Source: Paulownia fortunei
Lineage: Eukaryota > Streptophyta > Magnoliopsida > Lamiales > Paulowniaceae
DNA length: 64,000 nucleotides
Reading direction: 5' to 3'
NCBI GenBank assembly: GCA_019321725.1
Contig: CM033118.1
Span: 10,070,071-10,134,070 of the forward strand
Part shown: positions 48,401 through 59,096 of the stretch, one piece after another
How positions within the stretch are numbered: the first letter of the stretch is position 1
Layout: each line of letters begins with the position of its first letter
Notes under the pieces: generated by a model
Told to the model about the DNA's origin: nothing
Database searches by the model: none
Seen by the model: the letters and a program-made list of their open reading frames with translations, nothing else
Made by a program: the position numbers and the translations under genes

Positions 48401-51400
48401 CTGAGTTGATCACTCAACTACCTGGCTAATATGCTAAGCTATTAAACCGAATTGTTTCAGCATTCACATATTTTCAAGCGATGACAATATTCCATAAAAT
48501 GGACATGCTTTTGTATACACATTGATCACACACCCATTCAATACACACAGTAGCTATTGATAGCATAAGCAATCAACTAAAAAATGAGAAAACACCAGCA
48601 TATGAAGATTTTATACACCGCAAGTGGAAGTGTGTTTTCATGACTTACTGGCACACAAACCATGTTTTCCTCAAATTGTACAAGTCCTGCCAATTACATA
48701 AATTTATGGTACCCCTCCACACAAAGAAATGGCATGATGCAGCTCTACTCACGGGTCTTTTCATTAGAATGTAAAGAAACACGGCGCCAGTCTAGCAATA
48801 TGTATGTTACAATCCTCTTTGAAAAATTCTATTTTTTCCTTTCAGACTCCGTTTCTTATTGATTAGATCTTTTGTACCACTTTCTCTGTTTACAAAAACC
48901 ATTTTTCCTCTTCAAATATGCACATGTACAAGACAATACCATGAAATTCAATTTTTATCTTCTTCTGTAATTCTGCTAAGAATGGTGGCACCTCAGTTGT
49001 CAACATCAAGAATAAAATTCTTCCCCACTAAATTAACTGACAACATAAAAAAAGCTTGGCATGCACCATCCACAAGAATCCAGGTGCAATTAGCATCATT
49101 TTTACCCTTCAGCATTTGCAGGCAACTGAGCATAGGCCCAAGTCATGTGTAAGCCTCATGCTCAGAAAATAGAAGGTTCACACTGTAACCTTTATTTCCC
49201 CATTCAAAAACACAGTTGCTGGTATCAAGTAAATATAAGACTGGAGAAACATGACAAAATAGAAATTACCTTGACTGCAATAATTGCATGATCAAGAAGA
49301 GGAAGCAGATTGGGGTGGCTAAACTGCGATGAAACACGAATTTCCTCCCTCACCAAATCCAGTTGTTCATTGTTTTGGATGAGAACTTTCTTCATTGCAT
49401 ATGTTCCATCATCTGCAGACCAATCCGTCCAAATAGACAGCAAGTGCAAATTAGGTTATTATACTACCTATTTCGCTCAATTGCAACATAATCATGAATG
49501 GAAGTTAACAAGTGGCCAAAAATTAGTCACGGATGAATAGGTGAATCTCCTATATTTCCACAGTTCTTGACTTGCAAATCCTTTGGCCAAGGTTGGATAA
49601 AAATCAGAAAAGGGTTTCTAATTTCAATGTGGAGTCATTTAACTAGAATTTTTTTTCAGTTAAAGCCGTCTGTGCCTTGGGGGGAGGGGGTTGGCATGGA
49701 CCCTAAGCGTATAAAAGGTTAAATGGAAAAATAAATGATAAGCACTTACTCTACTCCATTTACACAAAGAGCTAAGGAAAAATTACTCCCTAAACATCAA
49801 AAGTGGAATCAAACTAAATTATATAGTTCCATGAATTTTCTAAAAGTTTCTCTAAGGATTATTCTTTCTCCATCATTGAACTTTGGTGCAACTGCCTCAA
49901 AACCATGCTCTCTTGACCAATATAGCCAGCGCCGTGTTGTTTTTCAAATGTCCAATCCAGTGTTTGCAGCACCTAGGCTCTGAATGTTGTATCTGGCTGA
50001 TTAATTCAATTTAACTGATTAAATCAATAGAATTAGGATAACTAATTAATTAGGCCTAGTCCACTTGGTGTGGGCTTGATGGACCTAATTCAATTATAAA
50101 TCCAATTCCTAATGGTGGAACGAAAGGGATGTTATAACTTAAGGACATTATCCGTAAAGAAGTGGAGATAGGAGAGGAGAGTGGATCCGATAAGAATGGG
50201 ACTTCTTCCTCACGTTTCACTGGGTGGAGTTTAGCAAAGATCTGCTGCCTTTCATACACGTTCTTGAGGGGAAGATTTTAGCATAATATCTGCTGAAAAA
50301 CACATGGTTTAGTAGCTAGAGGACAGCAAATTTTTTTGGGCAGCTCCTGGACACCTTTTTGCTGGAAAATTGAGAGGAAAATAGTTTATTCTTTGTAAAA
50401 ATTCCAGCAGATTTCCAGCTTAGTGTCCACGAATTTTTGGCAGCAAAAGGCACACATTTTGTGCACATGTTCCACTGATTTTGCAGCTGAAAAGTTCAGG
50501 AAGAAAATTTTCTTCACTCAAAGATCTGCCTGAAACCATGGCCCTTCTCCCTAAAAATCATCCATCTTGTTTATTCACCCTATTGATTTTTAAGTTCACC
50601 TTTCATGGTTGAATTAGGACTTGAAAATCATAAACCATACAATAGTTCTATGTATTTGTTCAAAATCCTAAATACCCTGAGCTTAGAACTACCAAATCAA
50701 TCCGACTAGCATGGATTGATTGCTTGGAAACATCTAAAGGTGTGGATACGATTTGAAGAGATACATTTGGAGCTCTAGGCGAATCGCTTTTCCAAAATAG
50801 GGGTTTGAATTTAAGTTAGTTGATTCAACGAACATGAGGAGCAAACGATTTGGATCATTTCACACTCTCGGCATCAACCAGAAGCGAAAAAGGTGTAAGC
50901 CCTAGCTTCCAACACAAAACTTAAATACCGTATACCTAATCCAATCTTAGAAGCAACAGGATATGTAGGTTAGTATGATTTTCATTATCTATGTTTTGGA
51001 TAATTTTAAATCTTGTTGCGCCACGTAACGCAATATCAAGTTCACCAAACATTCCCTAAAACAAATCAATAAAAACATTCACCAAGCTCCTTCTTTTGTA
51101 TCATTTTCATTTCAACCCTGCCCACCCTAACTGTCAACTAGCAGTTGGAAATGACAAGTAATACTTTTAAAGTTATACTTCCAGCACTTTCTAAAAGATA
51201 AAAGCGAGCATCAGAGTAAAACTTAATTTGCTATAGTCTTTCCAACTTTTCTTACACAACTTTTATCGTTTTTAATAGTTTTAAATATATTATGCAAGGG
51301 CACTTCAGCCTACCCTTCTGCTCTATCATCTCCATGGTTTAATCATATTGGACTCAATGTCTTTCTACTATCCCATTCCTTGTGGTCAATCTTTTCGCCT

Positions 51401-53598
51401 AACAATTAATACAAGTATTATCATTTTTCCTAGTGCAGCAAGCTGCTTCCATTAAACATTCAGAAATGGCTTCAATCAGTTTCTTGCACAATACATTTTC
51501 AATGGAACGCCAACCCAATCAGTAAAATTTTCAATTTTTAATTCACCTCTACCTGTTTTACCACAAATGCATCGTAATTTCATCTCAATTTACAAATGTT
51601 CTTGACACAACATACAATCCTATACAATATTGCAAGTCTGATAACAGTCCTTTCAATCATGTAGAAATTCGCCAATCAAATAACACTCAAATAGTACCAT
51701 TTAACTGAACTAGCTTTATCCTTAATAGATATCTTCTCTGATATTTCCCGCCTCAATTCTGCTTGTCAGTAGTTACATCTAACATTTGACAATGATCACA
51801 TTTTAATTTAACTTCGCCAATCATATAACACTCAATAGTGCCATTTAACTAAACTAGCTTTATCCTTAATACATATCCTTTGTACTATTCCCCACCTCAT
51901 ATTCTCCTCATCAATAGTCACACCTAACATTTGACAATGATCACATTTTAATTTGATGAGTTTTAATCCCCTCACCATTTGATAACTTAAAACTACACCC
52001 TACACAGTCTTAGTCTAGCTAAAATTTGAATCTATGGTTCTAATAGATTCTCTCCACAACTCTAATTTGGAAATGATTCCCCGTCAGTCTAATCCACCAA
52101 GATAACACCAGCTGTAAGTAGCTTTCACCATAAGACATGCTGAATATGTTCAATCAATTCATCTATGTTAATGAAAAACCTCATACATAAAAAAAATTAT
52201 TTTTGTGGCAACCAAGCAACAATGAAAAATGCACTCCTCTGTATATTATAGCTCCTTCATGCATATTGACAACATCAACACAAGCAGCTTTGACTACTTT
52301 TCTTTCGAAAACCCACCATGAAAATCTCTACAAACACCATCATGCTACTTTCCTATGGTGACAACTGTGTGAATCTCTTTCGATTCAATGTTGATTGTAA
52401 TAGACTTCAAAACCAATAAATAGCTTTCATTACCAATCTCAGAGTCAAAAAGAACCCAAATAGTTTCTCGAGAACCATCTTTTCTAGCTTAAATTAATTT
52501 AAACCTTCTCTATTTTATCTTCAGTATGTCACTCAAGGATAATTGGACAGTTAATAGAATTTTTTAAATATTCTCTTACTTCCATTAAGGATTAGTACAT
52601 TCCGTGTGCTAGTCCAACATCTTTTGGCATCAATAACTTCGTAAGCCAAAAAACTCCAACATTTCCTAAATTTCAAAATCCTTACACTTAAATACAACTA
52701 TAATCCAGTCCACCCTTGCAAGCTGTCAATGTTTGAAATGGTTCCTTCACATATGCTATCATACTCCCGAGAAATAACCATGAACATATACAAATCTAGA
52801 AATTAAGATTTTCAAAACCCTGATGTAGTTTTACATGTCAATAACTATAAAATAGGAGCTTTCATACAAGGAATGAGGGGGTATTAATCTTCCTTTTGTT
52901 GAAAAACAAATTCATGCATAGAGCTAATTCACAAGCAGATGTTCCAGGAAATCATGCAATCATTCACCTTTCAAATTCATACAGGCTATCCCGTCTTGGC
53001 AGTTCAATCACACCAGTTCTGTATGTCAATCATTCACCCTCTTTTTGGAAGTAACAAAATACAAACAGATTCAGGAAAAGGTCATCGTTTTTTTTCAGAT
53101 CCTAACTAAAAAAATTGACAAAGACAAAAAAAAAGAAAAAAGGAACTATGATTACCAACTAACATTAAACTACACCAAAGATTCTAATTTTTACTTTTCT
53201 AACCGCGAAACTGCATATCTTCATAATAAACCGTGAAACTCCCCGCATGTGTGAATCCAAATGAGATGTACTTTTGTTGTGTGATCCGAAAATCAAAATG
53301 CGATTGAAATCAAATCAACGAGATAGACCCGTCTCGCAGATCACAAAGATTACATGTAATCGAGAGAAGTGCATAGTTGATTACGACAATTACCGGAGAC
53401 GTGAGAAGAGTCCTTAATTTTCTTGGAAATGCCAGGGTTGGAAGGATCAGAGAGAACCTCCTTGACCAGGTACACATAGGCGAAACCACCTTCTCCAAGC
53501 TGCCTCGCGATCCTGAAACGGTTCTCATTGATCCAAACATCACCTCCCCCATTAACGGCGTCGTATAGGGCGTTCAATCCCGAGAACGAGCAACCCAT
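33208..53598 (-). CDS. STK16: Serine/threonine-protein kinase, STK16 family (six exons)
   Basis: Join of 53598-53394, 49412-49270, 38227-38084, 37658-37473, 36610-36486 and 33433-33208: 1029 bases, 342 residues and a TGA/TAA stop after KLITKFSN, with all introns GT-AG and every join in frame. It begins MGCSF, so Gly2 and Cys3 fit N-myristoylation and palmitoylation as known for STK16 kinases, implying a membrane (Golgi/secretory) location. Visible kinase features are: glycine loop GEGGFAYVY (35-43), ATP lysine in AMKK (76), helix-C glutamate (91 or 92), catalytic loop [10 protein letters not shown] (179-188, Asp183, Lys185), DFG (205-207), APE (239-241) and DIWSLG after it. The catalytic loop has His-Asn-Asp instead of His-Arg-Asp. 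Length fits plant STK16-like proteins. The gene spans 20.4 kb because introns 1, 2 and 5 are large; two LTR-type insertions lie in intron 2. No coding defect was seen. The gene symbol is by family, not by species. Confidence 0.95.
34740..35530 (-). pseudogene. Unidentified protein-like fossil in kinase intron 5
   Basis: On the same strand as the kinase, several protein-like stretches appear in order: [20 protein letters not shown] (about 35510-35450), a 57-residue open run containing [20 protein letters not shown] and [18 protein letters not shown] (about 35410-35250), a hydrophobic run ending LRNKFGG (about 35080-34970), [20 protein letters not shown] (34961-34902) and [20 protein letters not shown] with [13 protein letters not shown] (about 34860-34760). 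Stops and frameshifts separate them. I do not recognise the family. It could be a decayed retrocopy or captured exons, and part may be chance. Confidence 0.35.
36486..36610 (-). CDS. STK16: Kinase exon 5 (residues 227-268 part)
   Basis: Acceptor TCTGTAG|GAATGG. Encodes [18 protein letters not shown] and [16 protein letters not shown] plus two bases of Met268. Donor ATCAT|GTAAGAAC, a strong splice site that makes the codon ATG split over the intron. Confidence 0.95.
36929..37097. repeat. Imperfect tandem duplication in kinase intron 4, period 92 bp
   Basis: GAGAA(G/T)CAT(C/G)CC begins copies at 36929 and 37021. Both copies contain GCTATTGGCTGC, a CTTTTGGAATTG-like core and CTATTCTCT. The intervening 15-20 bases differ. 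Confidence 0.75.
37473..37658 (-). CDS. STK16: Kinase exon 4 (residues 165-226)
   Basis: Acceptor CTGCAG|CTTTGTGC. Encodes [10 protein letters not shown], the catalytic loop HNDVKPGN and [16 protein letters not shown]. Donor CTGCAG|GTTCTT, 186 bases. Confidence 0.95.
38084..38227 (-). CDS. STK16: Kinase exon 3 (residues 117-164)
   Basis: Acceptor GACCAG|GGTACA; encodes [20 protein letters not shown] and the hinge region through DVLQIFRQ. Donor CGTCAG|GTAGAT. It is 144 bases, so it keeps frame. Confidence 0.95.
39694..39924 (-). repeat. 3' LTR of the intronic copia element
   Basis: TGTGGAAAA...TTTTTCCACA, 231 bp. The minus strand carries a TTATAAATGAG TATA-like box and an AATAAG-type poly(A)-like word near the end, so it could act as a promoter or a terminator (inference). 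Confidence 0.95.
39925..39940 (-). other. Polypurine tract of the intronic copia element
   Basis: The minus strand reads AGCTTGAGGGGGAG directly before the LTR, a textbook copia polypurine tract. Confidence 0.9.
39959..43666 (-). pseudogene. Copia polyprotein (gag end, integrase, reverse transcriptase, RNase H), broken
   Basis: In order on the minus strand: a gag-end/linker frame (43666-43325); pre-integrase and integrase start (43229-42552) with [21 protein letters not shown] and [12 protein letters not shown]; integrase end (42542-42159) with [16 protein letters not shown]; the reverse transcriptase start (41487-41212) with [20 protein letters not shown] and [15 protein letters not shown]; then a 401-residue frame (41164-39959) with [53 protein letters not shown] and ADILTKGL. 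Breaks: a stop at about 42550, shifts near 42160, 41450 and 41230, and a stop at about 41168. The reverse transcriptase/RNase H part is intact over 401 residues. No full gag or CCHC knuckle remains. Confidence 0.95.
43739..43750 (-). other. Primer-binding site of the intronic copia element (tRNA-Met type)
   Basis: The minus strand reads TGGTATCAGAGC directly after the LTR, the standard plant initiator tRNA-Met site. Confidence 0.95.
43751..43981 (-). repeat. 5' LTR of the intronic copia element
   Basis: 231 bp, TGTCGAAAA...TTTTTCCACA. It matches the 3' LTR at all but about 10 bases. Confidence 0.95.
44453..47195 (-). mobile_element. Non-autonomous LTR-type element (LARD-like) in kinase intron 2
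   Basis: Two diverged direct repeats, 44453-45192 and 46625-47195, both start TGTAGGATAAA and share the blocks GATTCTGTTCAGG, GCATCAC(G/A)CCAAGGGT, CGAAGACTCAACTTATAACT and TTGTTCATCTT. The lower copy is longer owing to a short duplication and an A-rich expansion. Beyond the upper copy's inner edge the minus strand reads TTTGGTGCTGTACTTGGGGA, a degenerate primer-binding site. Near the lower copy it reads CAGGGGAGAATGATG, a polypurine tract. The 1.4 kb interior has no reverse transcriptase or integrase; the frame at 46055-46240 is unrecognised. No clear target duplication was found. Confidence 0.65.
47196..49269. other. Rest of kinase intron 2, no gene
   Basis: About 2 kb without recognisable coding sequence. 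A frame at 48043-48381 is CT-rich low-complexity sequence and not a credible gene. Confidence 0.5.
49270..49412 (-). CDS. STK16: Kinase exon 2 (residues 69-116)
   Basis: Acceptor CTGCAG|ATGATGG, then [17 protein letters not shown] with the ATP-binding lysine, the helix-C glutamates in LVREEIR and [13 protein letters not shown]. Donor CAAG|GTAATTTC, phase 0. Confidence 0.95.
49985..51057 (+). repeat. Probable solo LTR or LTR remnant in kinase intron 1
   Basis: Begins TGTTGTATCTGGCTGATTAA and ends near TCACCAAACA. Its make-up resembles plant copia LTRs: AT-rich start with TTAATTAA words, then a middle of short repeated phrases, then TGTGGATACGATTTGAAGAG and CGGCATCAAC in the last third. No target duplication was found, so the limits and orientation are weak. 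Confidence 0.35.
51668..51957. repeat. Tandem duplication of 145 bp in kinase intron 1
   Basis: TTCGCCAATCA at 51668 recurs at 51813. Both copies share ACTAGCTTTATCCTTAATA, CACCTAACATTTGACAATGA-like sequence and ATCACATTTTAATTT. They differ by scattered substitutions. Confidence 0.9.
53394..53598 (-). CDS. STK16: Kinase exon 1 (residues 1-68)
   Basis: Starts at the only suitable ATG ([18 protein letters not shown]) and holds the acylation signal and the glycine loop [11 protein letters not shown]. Donor CTCCG|GTAATT. It ends with one base of the next codon, which completes Asp69 with exon 2. Confidence 0.95.
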
Positions 53599-53720
53599 TT
53601 ATCTTCTGTTTTTCCAAATTTTTCAGTGGTCTGCTCCTTCCCTCGAATCAACTCTCCTTTTTCTCTCTTATGTTAACAATAGAAACAGTCTCTCTCTCTT
53701 CCTACAGCTACTCTGTAGCC
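53599..53720 (-). promoter_or_regulatory. STK16: Kinase 5' leader/promoter-proximal region
   Basis: The sequence directly upstream of the ATG is rich in GA on the minus strand (AGAGAGAG near 53690), common in plant 5' leaders. I see no TATA box I would trust. Confidence 0.3.
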
Positions 53721-53779
53721 TACAGTATAATACAGCAATTTTCCACGCAGGATTGATACAAAGAGAGGAGAACGGTGGC

Positions 53780-56040
53780 AATGCTCTAAAATAAGACACA
53801 CATGATTTCACATAGTAAAGGGTGTGGTTTGTCTTGTACACTTTATTTGGAGATTTTTAAGTAATTGCAAAATCATGTCTTAAGTTTTAAAAGGTCGATC
53901 GTATTCTATTCTACTTTATTTCCTGACAAAGATAAGATATTTCCAATTTTACCATTATTAATTGTGAGAAAAATTCATATTCACGTCGTAAGTTTCTTTT
54001 ATATATTTCATTCTTCTACACATTTGTTCAATTTTTAACAAAAAATTTCATTATTTATTTTATCAGCTCACAAAAAAAAAAAAAAAAAGAATTATAACCA
54101 TAACTAAACTCATTCTTTCTCTTGGTATAGAGTTTTTATCTTTTATGATTCACTTAATTACCAAATTTTACCTTATTTGCAATTTTAATTTTCCTTTTTT
54201 CTCATTTCTCCCTTTCACTTTTTGTTGTTTATATTTTATATTATAAATATATTTACTTTGTTTTGGCTTCTATTCAATTTTTAAATATCTTTGATTTTCT
54301 TTTATCAAAAATATATAATAATAGTTAACCGATACGATAACTCAATTAGACTCGATGTAGTAAAAGATTCCATCTTGTGCGATAAGAAAAATAATTTAAT
54401 CATGGCTACACCTTGATTTCTCTCTCTCTATATATATATGTAAATTAATATGTTATCGCTTGAGCTTCATTATAATTGCAGTTGAAGTTTCTTGACTACA
54501 TAATTTGTGCCCAAATCTACCATCTAATTACTATTTATGATAGTTTTGCACACTCACTTTATGTGCTTGATATAATAAAAAAATGTGTTTGATATAATAA
54601 AAATATCATGATTTTTTATTTTTTCTTTATGATAATACACAAAAATATGACTTATATGTAACCAATCTGTTACTGTTTTATTAAATTCATGATGATTACA
54701 AATATTTAATGAACTAACAAACTAATTTGAAACATAATCTATTTTTTTAGAGCAGTAATTGATGGATATTATTTGTTAAAATGTTATTATGATAACACTA
54801 TTTCAAATGTTATAAAAGAACAAAAAATTAAAATTATTCGTATGAAGAGTTTAATTACGAATACACTGCATATATGTATATATAGAAGACATATACATGA
54901 TTAAAATCTATATGGGATTATATAATTAAAAAAATTATATAAAAAATGACTAAATAAAAAGCAAATCGCAACACTATGGATAAATTTAAATTTTTAGTAA
55001 TGTATTCTCACTTCACAAGTGAATTTTAGTAGTGATGTGGTGTATACCTTGATGTATGATTTTATCTGAAAATGACACAGCTACTTCGAAATTGATTACT
55101 TCTTCACTATTGGTTGAAAAATGGGACTCTGCCTGCAACACAAATAGATAGTTAAGGGCCTCGTATTTTGTTCTGAAAAAAATCATTCGATACTTAAGTA
55201 AGTTTTTAGAGAGAAAATAATAACTGAACTTAAAACTCTAAAGTACAAAATTAATCACATACTTTATAAAATAGCGTGAATGAGGTATTTATAGGTATTC
55301 ATAATGGGACATGGGTCAAGATGGTCCCTTAGTATAATTGGGGTCTTGTGGACCTGTATGCCCTATTGGAGTTCTTAGATTCAATTTAGTCATACCCAAC
55401 ATAAGCCTTCCAACTCTCGAACAAAGTGTGAAGTAGATTTGGTTGGAAGTTAATCAATCGAATTATTTTAGCTCTAAATAAAATTTTCAATGAAGGGGTG
55501 TATATAAGGGTAGCATCTTCTACTGGGGAAGGTATTTTTTAGACTCTTATATTTAGAGATCATGAGTTCTCAAGTTATGTTATTTTTTCTTAGAACTTTT
55601 ATTTCTTTGAATTTGCTTGTTCGTTCATCTTCTAAGTAGTCTAATTTAGGAGTTTGGTCCAAGACATAGGCGAGGTAGAAGTGCCCATAGTAGAGAATCA
55701 ATGAGTGGGGAGTGCAATAGGATGTCGTCTTTGTGGACGTGGTGAGCAACTACATTAAGAAAGATGAGGTCGGGGGGCGATGCATAGCCTCACTTCGTGC
55801 AGCTCAATCAAGGTGCGATAACCAAGGTTATGTGAGGCTTGCCTCGCCCACTTGAGGTGAAATTTCCTCACCCGATCGAGGCATAACCTCACTCAATCGA
55901 GATACTATCTCGATCTTGCAGGGGTTCGCTTTGCTCGGTCGGGGTGCTTCTGGTCCAACTTCTTTGAGTTTTGTCCAGGCTATTTTGGGTAGTTTATACC
56001 CTCTTCAGTAAGTGAGGTATGGGGGGGTCACTACTTGTTA
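53780..56040. other. AT-rich intergenic stretch upstream of the kinase
   Basis: No coding frame over 80 residues. It includes a poly-A run near 54070, a short (AT)n near 54430 and the string CTCGATC-like words repeated at 55790-55930, which may be part of a decayed LTR for the element downstream. Confidence 0.5.
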
Positions 56041-56104
56041 AGTATCTTAAAGGAGTGTCTCTTGGCTGAGAGAGGCACTTGTGAATTTTCCTGTGTCTGT
56101 CTGA

Positions 56105-57890
56105 ATCTTTGGGGTGTGAGGAGATTGAGCCTCCAGTTAGTTCTCTAAACTCGTCTAAGAATTGGGATTATGGTGAGTTTGAGTTAGACCCAGATACAAC
56201 ATCTAAGCAGAAAGATATCCCTTCTACTGAGGGTTCAGTTCCTTTTAGTTGTAGAGTTATGAAGGTTGATGTTCTAGAAAGTGTTGTGACTGCTGATGAG
56301 TTGAAGTGGTATTAGAAGAGGTGGAACTTACCTTCTTCCTACAAGTTTATCCTTCTTTTCCCGGGTTAGAGAGTTATGAGTCCCCGCGAAGGGTATTTCA
56401 TGGTGTATTTGCTATATTTCTTGAATGAGTTTTCTATCCCTCCTCATCATTTGTCAGTGGAGGTTGTCCAGGCCTATGGCTTTTGTGTCAATCAATTTAC
56501 TCCTAATTCTTTTATGTATTTTGAGAGGTCTTAATATCATTTGAAAGAGTTGGGTCTTCAGTAGATTTGAAAAGTTAAGTCTTTGTTCATCATTAGGAGA
56601 GTGACTAGTACTTTCACTTTTTTCCACAAGTAGGATGCAAGTTCTTAGTGGGTTGCGCTTTCTTTCGTGGTACTTGGAAAGAGAAATTTTTCTATATTCA
56701 AATGACGGTTGGGGTTTCTCTCAAGAGTAAAGTGATTCTCCGTCAGTATTCACTTCTCATCGTGCACATAAAGAGTTTAAGAAGTGTTTTGCGATTGGGT
56801 TATTTGACTAGCACTTTAATGCCAGCCATTTATTTCTAGATGGTACTAGGAGCATTTACGCTTTTATTTATACATAAATTGTTTTGATTCTTGTTTCATT
56901 TACTCATTTTAATTCTTTTCTATTTCACGAAAGAAATTGAATATTTCAGTGGGTTATGGTGCGCAAGGAGAAGACAGACATGCCCAGTAGTAGAAGAGTG
57001 TATCCTCCTCTAGGGAGGAAAGATAGAGAGTAGGGCCCATCGTCTAAGCACGCGAGCGAGGGAGTAGGTCATCTTTCGTGCGAGAAGATGGTCCAAAGTC
57101 AAGTCGAGGTCCCTTTATCGATCGTTGCTACGGGTAAGAGGCCCAGAAGGAGCTCAAATAGCTCTTCTCTTCAACGAAGCCTAGGAAAAGATGTGTTTTT
57201 ATTTAGTATCAATAGTAGGAGAGGATCTAGTCTTATTGGGATCCCTCATATGCTTTCTTGGATTTTACTACGACTAAGAGTGTTCTTAACCAAGTATGAT
57301 GTTGCTCACCTTAGTTAGATGTCAAAATTCTATTTGGAGACCATAGCGGCGGGTGACTTAGCCCAGGTAAGTATTTTCACTGTATCATGGTATTCATTCT
57401 TCCATTGTCATAATTTGTTTACCTTGTCTAATGACTTTATCTTTTTTGCATTAGGCGATCACTTTAATGGTTGCATTGAATTGCAAGGCAATGAACTTGC
57501 GCGAGTAAAGGGGCTATCTAAGTCTGCTGAGAAGAAGAGGGTAGTGAAGATTGCTCACCATGAGGAGAAGGTGGCTGAGATGGCTTAGGACTTTGCTAGC
57601 TTGGAAATGAAGTACGATTGTGAAATAGTGATTAGAGAGAGGTTCCTTCAAACTAAGACCAGGGAGCGTTTGGCTACCAGTGTGAGCGTTGCTGTTGTGA
57701 ATTCCTTCAAGGCTTCTAAGGAGTTTGATGAGGCTATTATGGAGAGAGCCAAGGTCATTTATGATCAGATAATTCATTTCTATAGAAGTAATTTGAGAAG
57801 GGATGTTATGTTGTTAGATCCTTGTGTGTCGAATACAGTGAAGGGCGAGATAGTGGGTTGGGAGCTGCTTGGGCAGATGCTGATATAGTT
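56105..57890 (+). pseudogene. Broken 'putative gypsy type transposon' gene (Transposase_28-like)
   Basis: Conserved phrases occur in order: REGYFMVYLLYFLNEFSIPP, HHLSVEVVQAYGFCVNQFTP and NSFMYFERS (56380-56530), then GTWKEKFFYIQMT near 56660. This is the pattern 'PxxGyFxvyexyLxxglRfPlhPf...LxPNswR...W+krFFfv' of the plant family. Near 57480-57880 there is a charged coiled-coil-like region (KGLSKSAEKKRVVKIAHHEE) and a segment with FKASKEFDEAIMERAKVIY, the second conserved part. At least 10 stops interrupt it. The function of the family is unknown beyond its link with retroelements. Confidence 0.7.
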
Positions 57891-58267
57891 GTAAAAGAAG
57901 GAGCCCCAGGACGTAGCCACGTAGATAGGGTCTTAGAGAGATCTCTCTATAGATTTAGCCATTTTTAGCCCTTCTGCTTTAGGCAGTCACATTATTGTTT
58001 CTGCAAAGATGTAAGAGAAATTTTGTTGCTTTACTCACTTTTTGTATAGATATTGATGTTTGTGAGAGCTTGACTCATTTTGTCATATTGTATTAAGCTA
58101 ACATTCTTAATGGCTTGTTTGCTTATGAGACATATGTTTCGTTATAAATGCTTGTATTCTTAGTGTTGTCCTCTGGGCTGTGTTTTGCAATCTCTTATGG
58201 TTTATATTGTTTGAAATGTTTACCATAAGCTACTAGTCATGGCCTCTTACTGCTTAATGTGTAGTTT

Positions 58268-58420
58268 AAGGCATTCGCTATGGACTGTGTCTCACTATCC
58301 ACCTTGCTTAGGGCATGCGCCATGGATTGCGTTGCACAACCTTTTACTAACAACCTTGTTGTTAGGCATGCACCATGGATTGTGTCGAGTAGCCTGTTAC
58401 TTGGAATTAGAATTCATAAT
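58268..58420. repeat. Three imperfect copies, about 42-53 bp apart
   Basis: GGCAT(T/G)CGC(T/C)ATGGA(C/T)TG(T/C)GT recurs at about 58270, 58311 and 58364. It is not protein-coding. Confidence 0.6.
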
Positions 58421-58780
58421 CACTCGATACTTGAGAGAGAGAGTTGATTATTTTGAGATTCTTGACTTATAATTTTTTAGCTTAAAATTAATGAATTAAA
58501 TTGGTAAACATAAGTGAAAACTAGGTGAATCATACATTTACAATTGATTGCATATTAAGTGTTTAATAATTCACTCAAGTGAACTTTTCTAGTTTAATTT
58601 TAGGATTTTTAATTTATTTAACTACAACCCTTGTTAAATAATCTAAATAAAGATAGGACTATTATAATTATGGTAATTAGTGCATGTTTGATATCAATCC
58701 TTGTGGAGACGATACTCTACCATCATTTACTAAAACTTGACACTGTATGCTTGCGATTAGGAATTTAGTGAACACATTTT

Positions 58781-58798
58781 TAGTGTCATTATTGGGGA
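58781..58798 (+). other. Primer-binding site, element C (degenerate)
   Basis: Reads TAGTGTCATTATTGGGGA, 11 of 18 matches to the tRNA-Asp type site, a few bases after an LTR-like end (GTGAACACA). Confidence 0.65.
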
Positions 58799-59096
58799 TT
58801 GATTTATCTTATTTGCATTAATATTGTTATTAAGTAATTTTAATTTTAATTTGGATTTGTTTCTTTTTTTTATTCAATCTGCTTTGTTTGTTGTGTCTTG
58901 ATATTTATTGCGAAGAGTTAAAAAGTGTTGAATTACTTCCCTTTGATCTTGAAACTAAAAGAACACTTTGGGAATAAGGGCAATAAGGAGAAACGAAGCT
59001 AGATCAATAAGTCTTTAAGACAACAACTAAATCTAATAAATACTACAACTACAAGCACAATGATAGATTGCAATTTGAGATTACTTCCAACCTACC

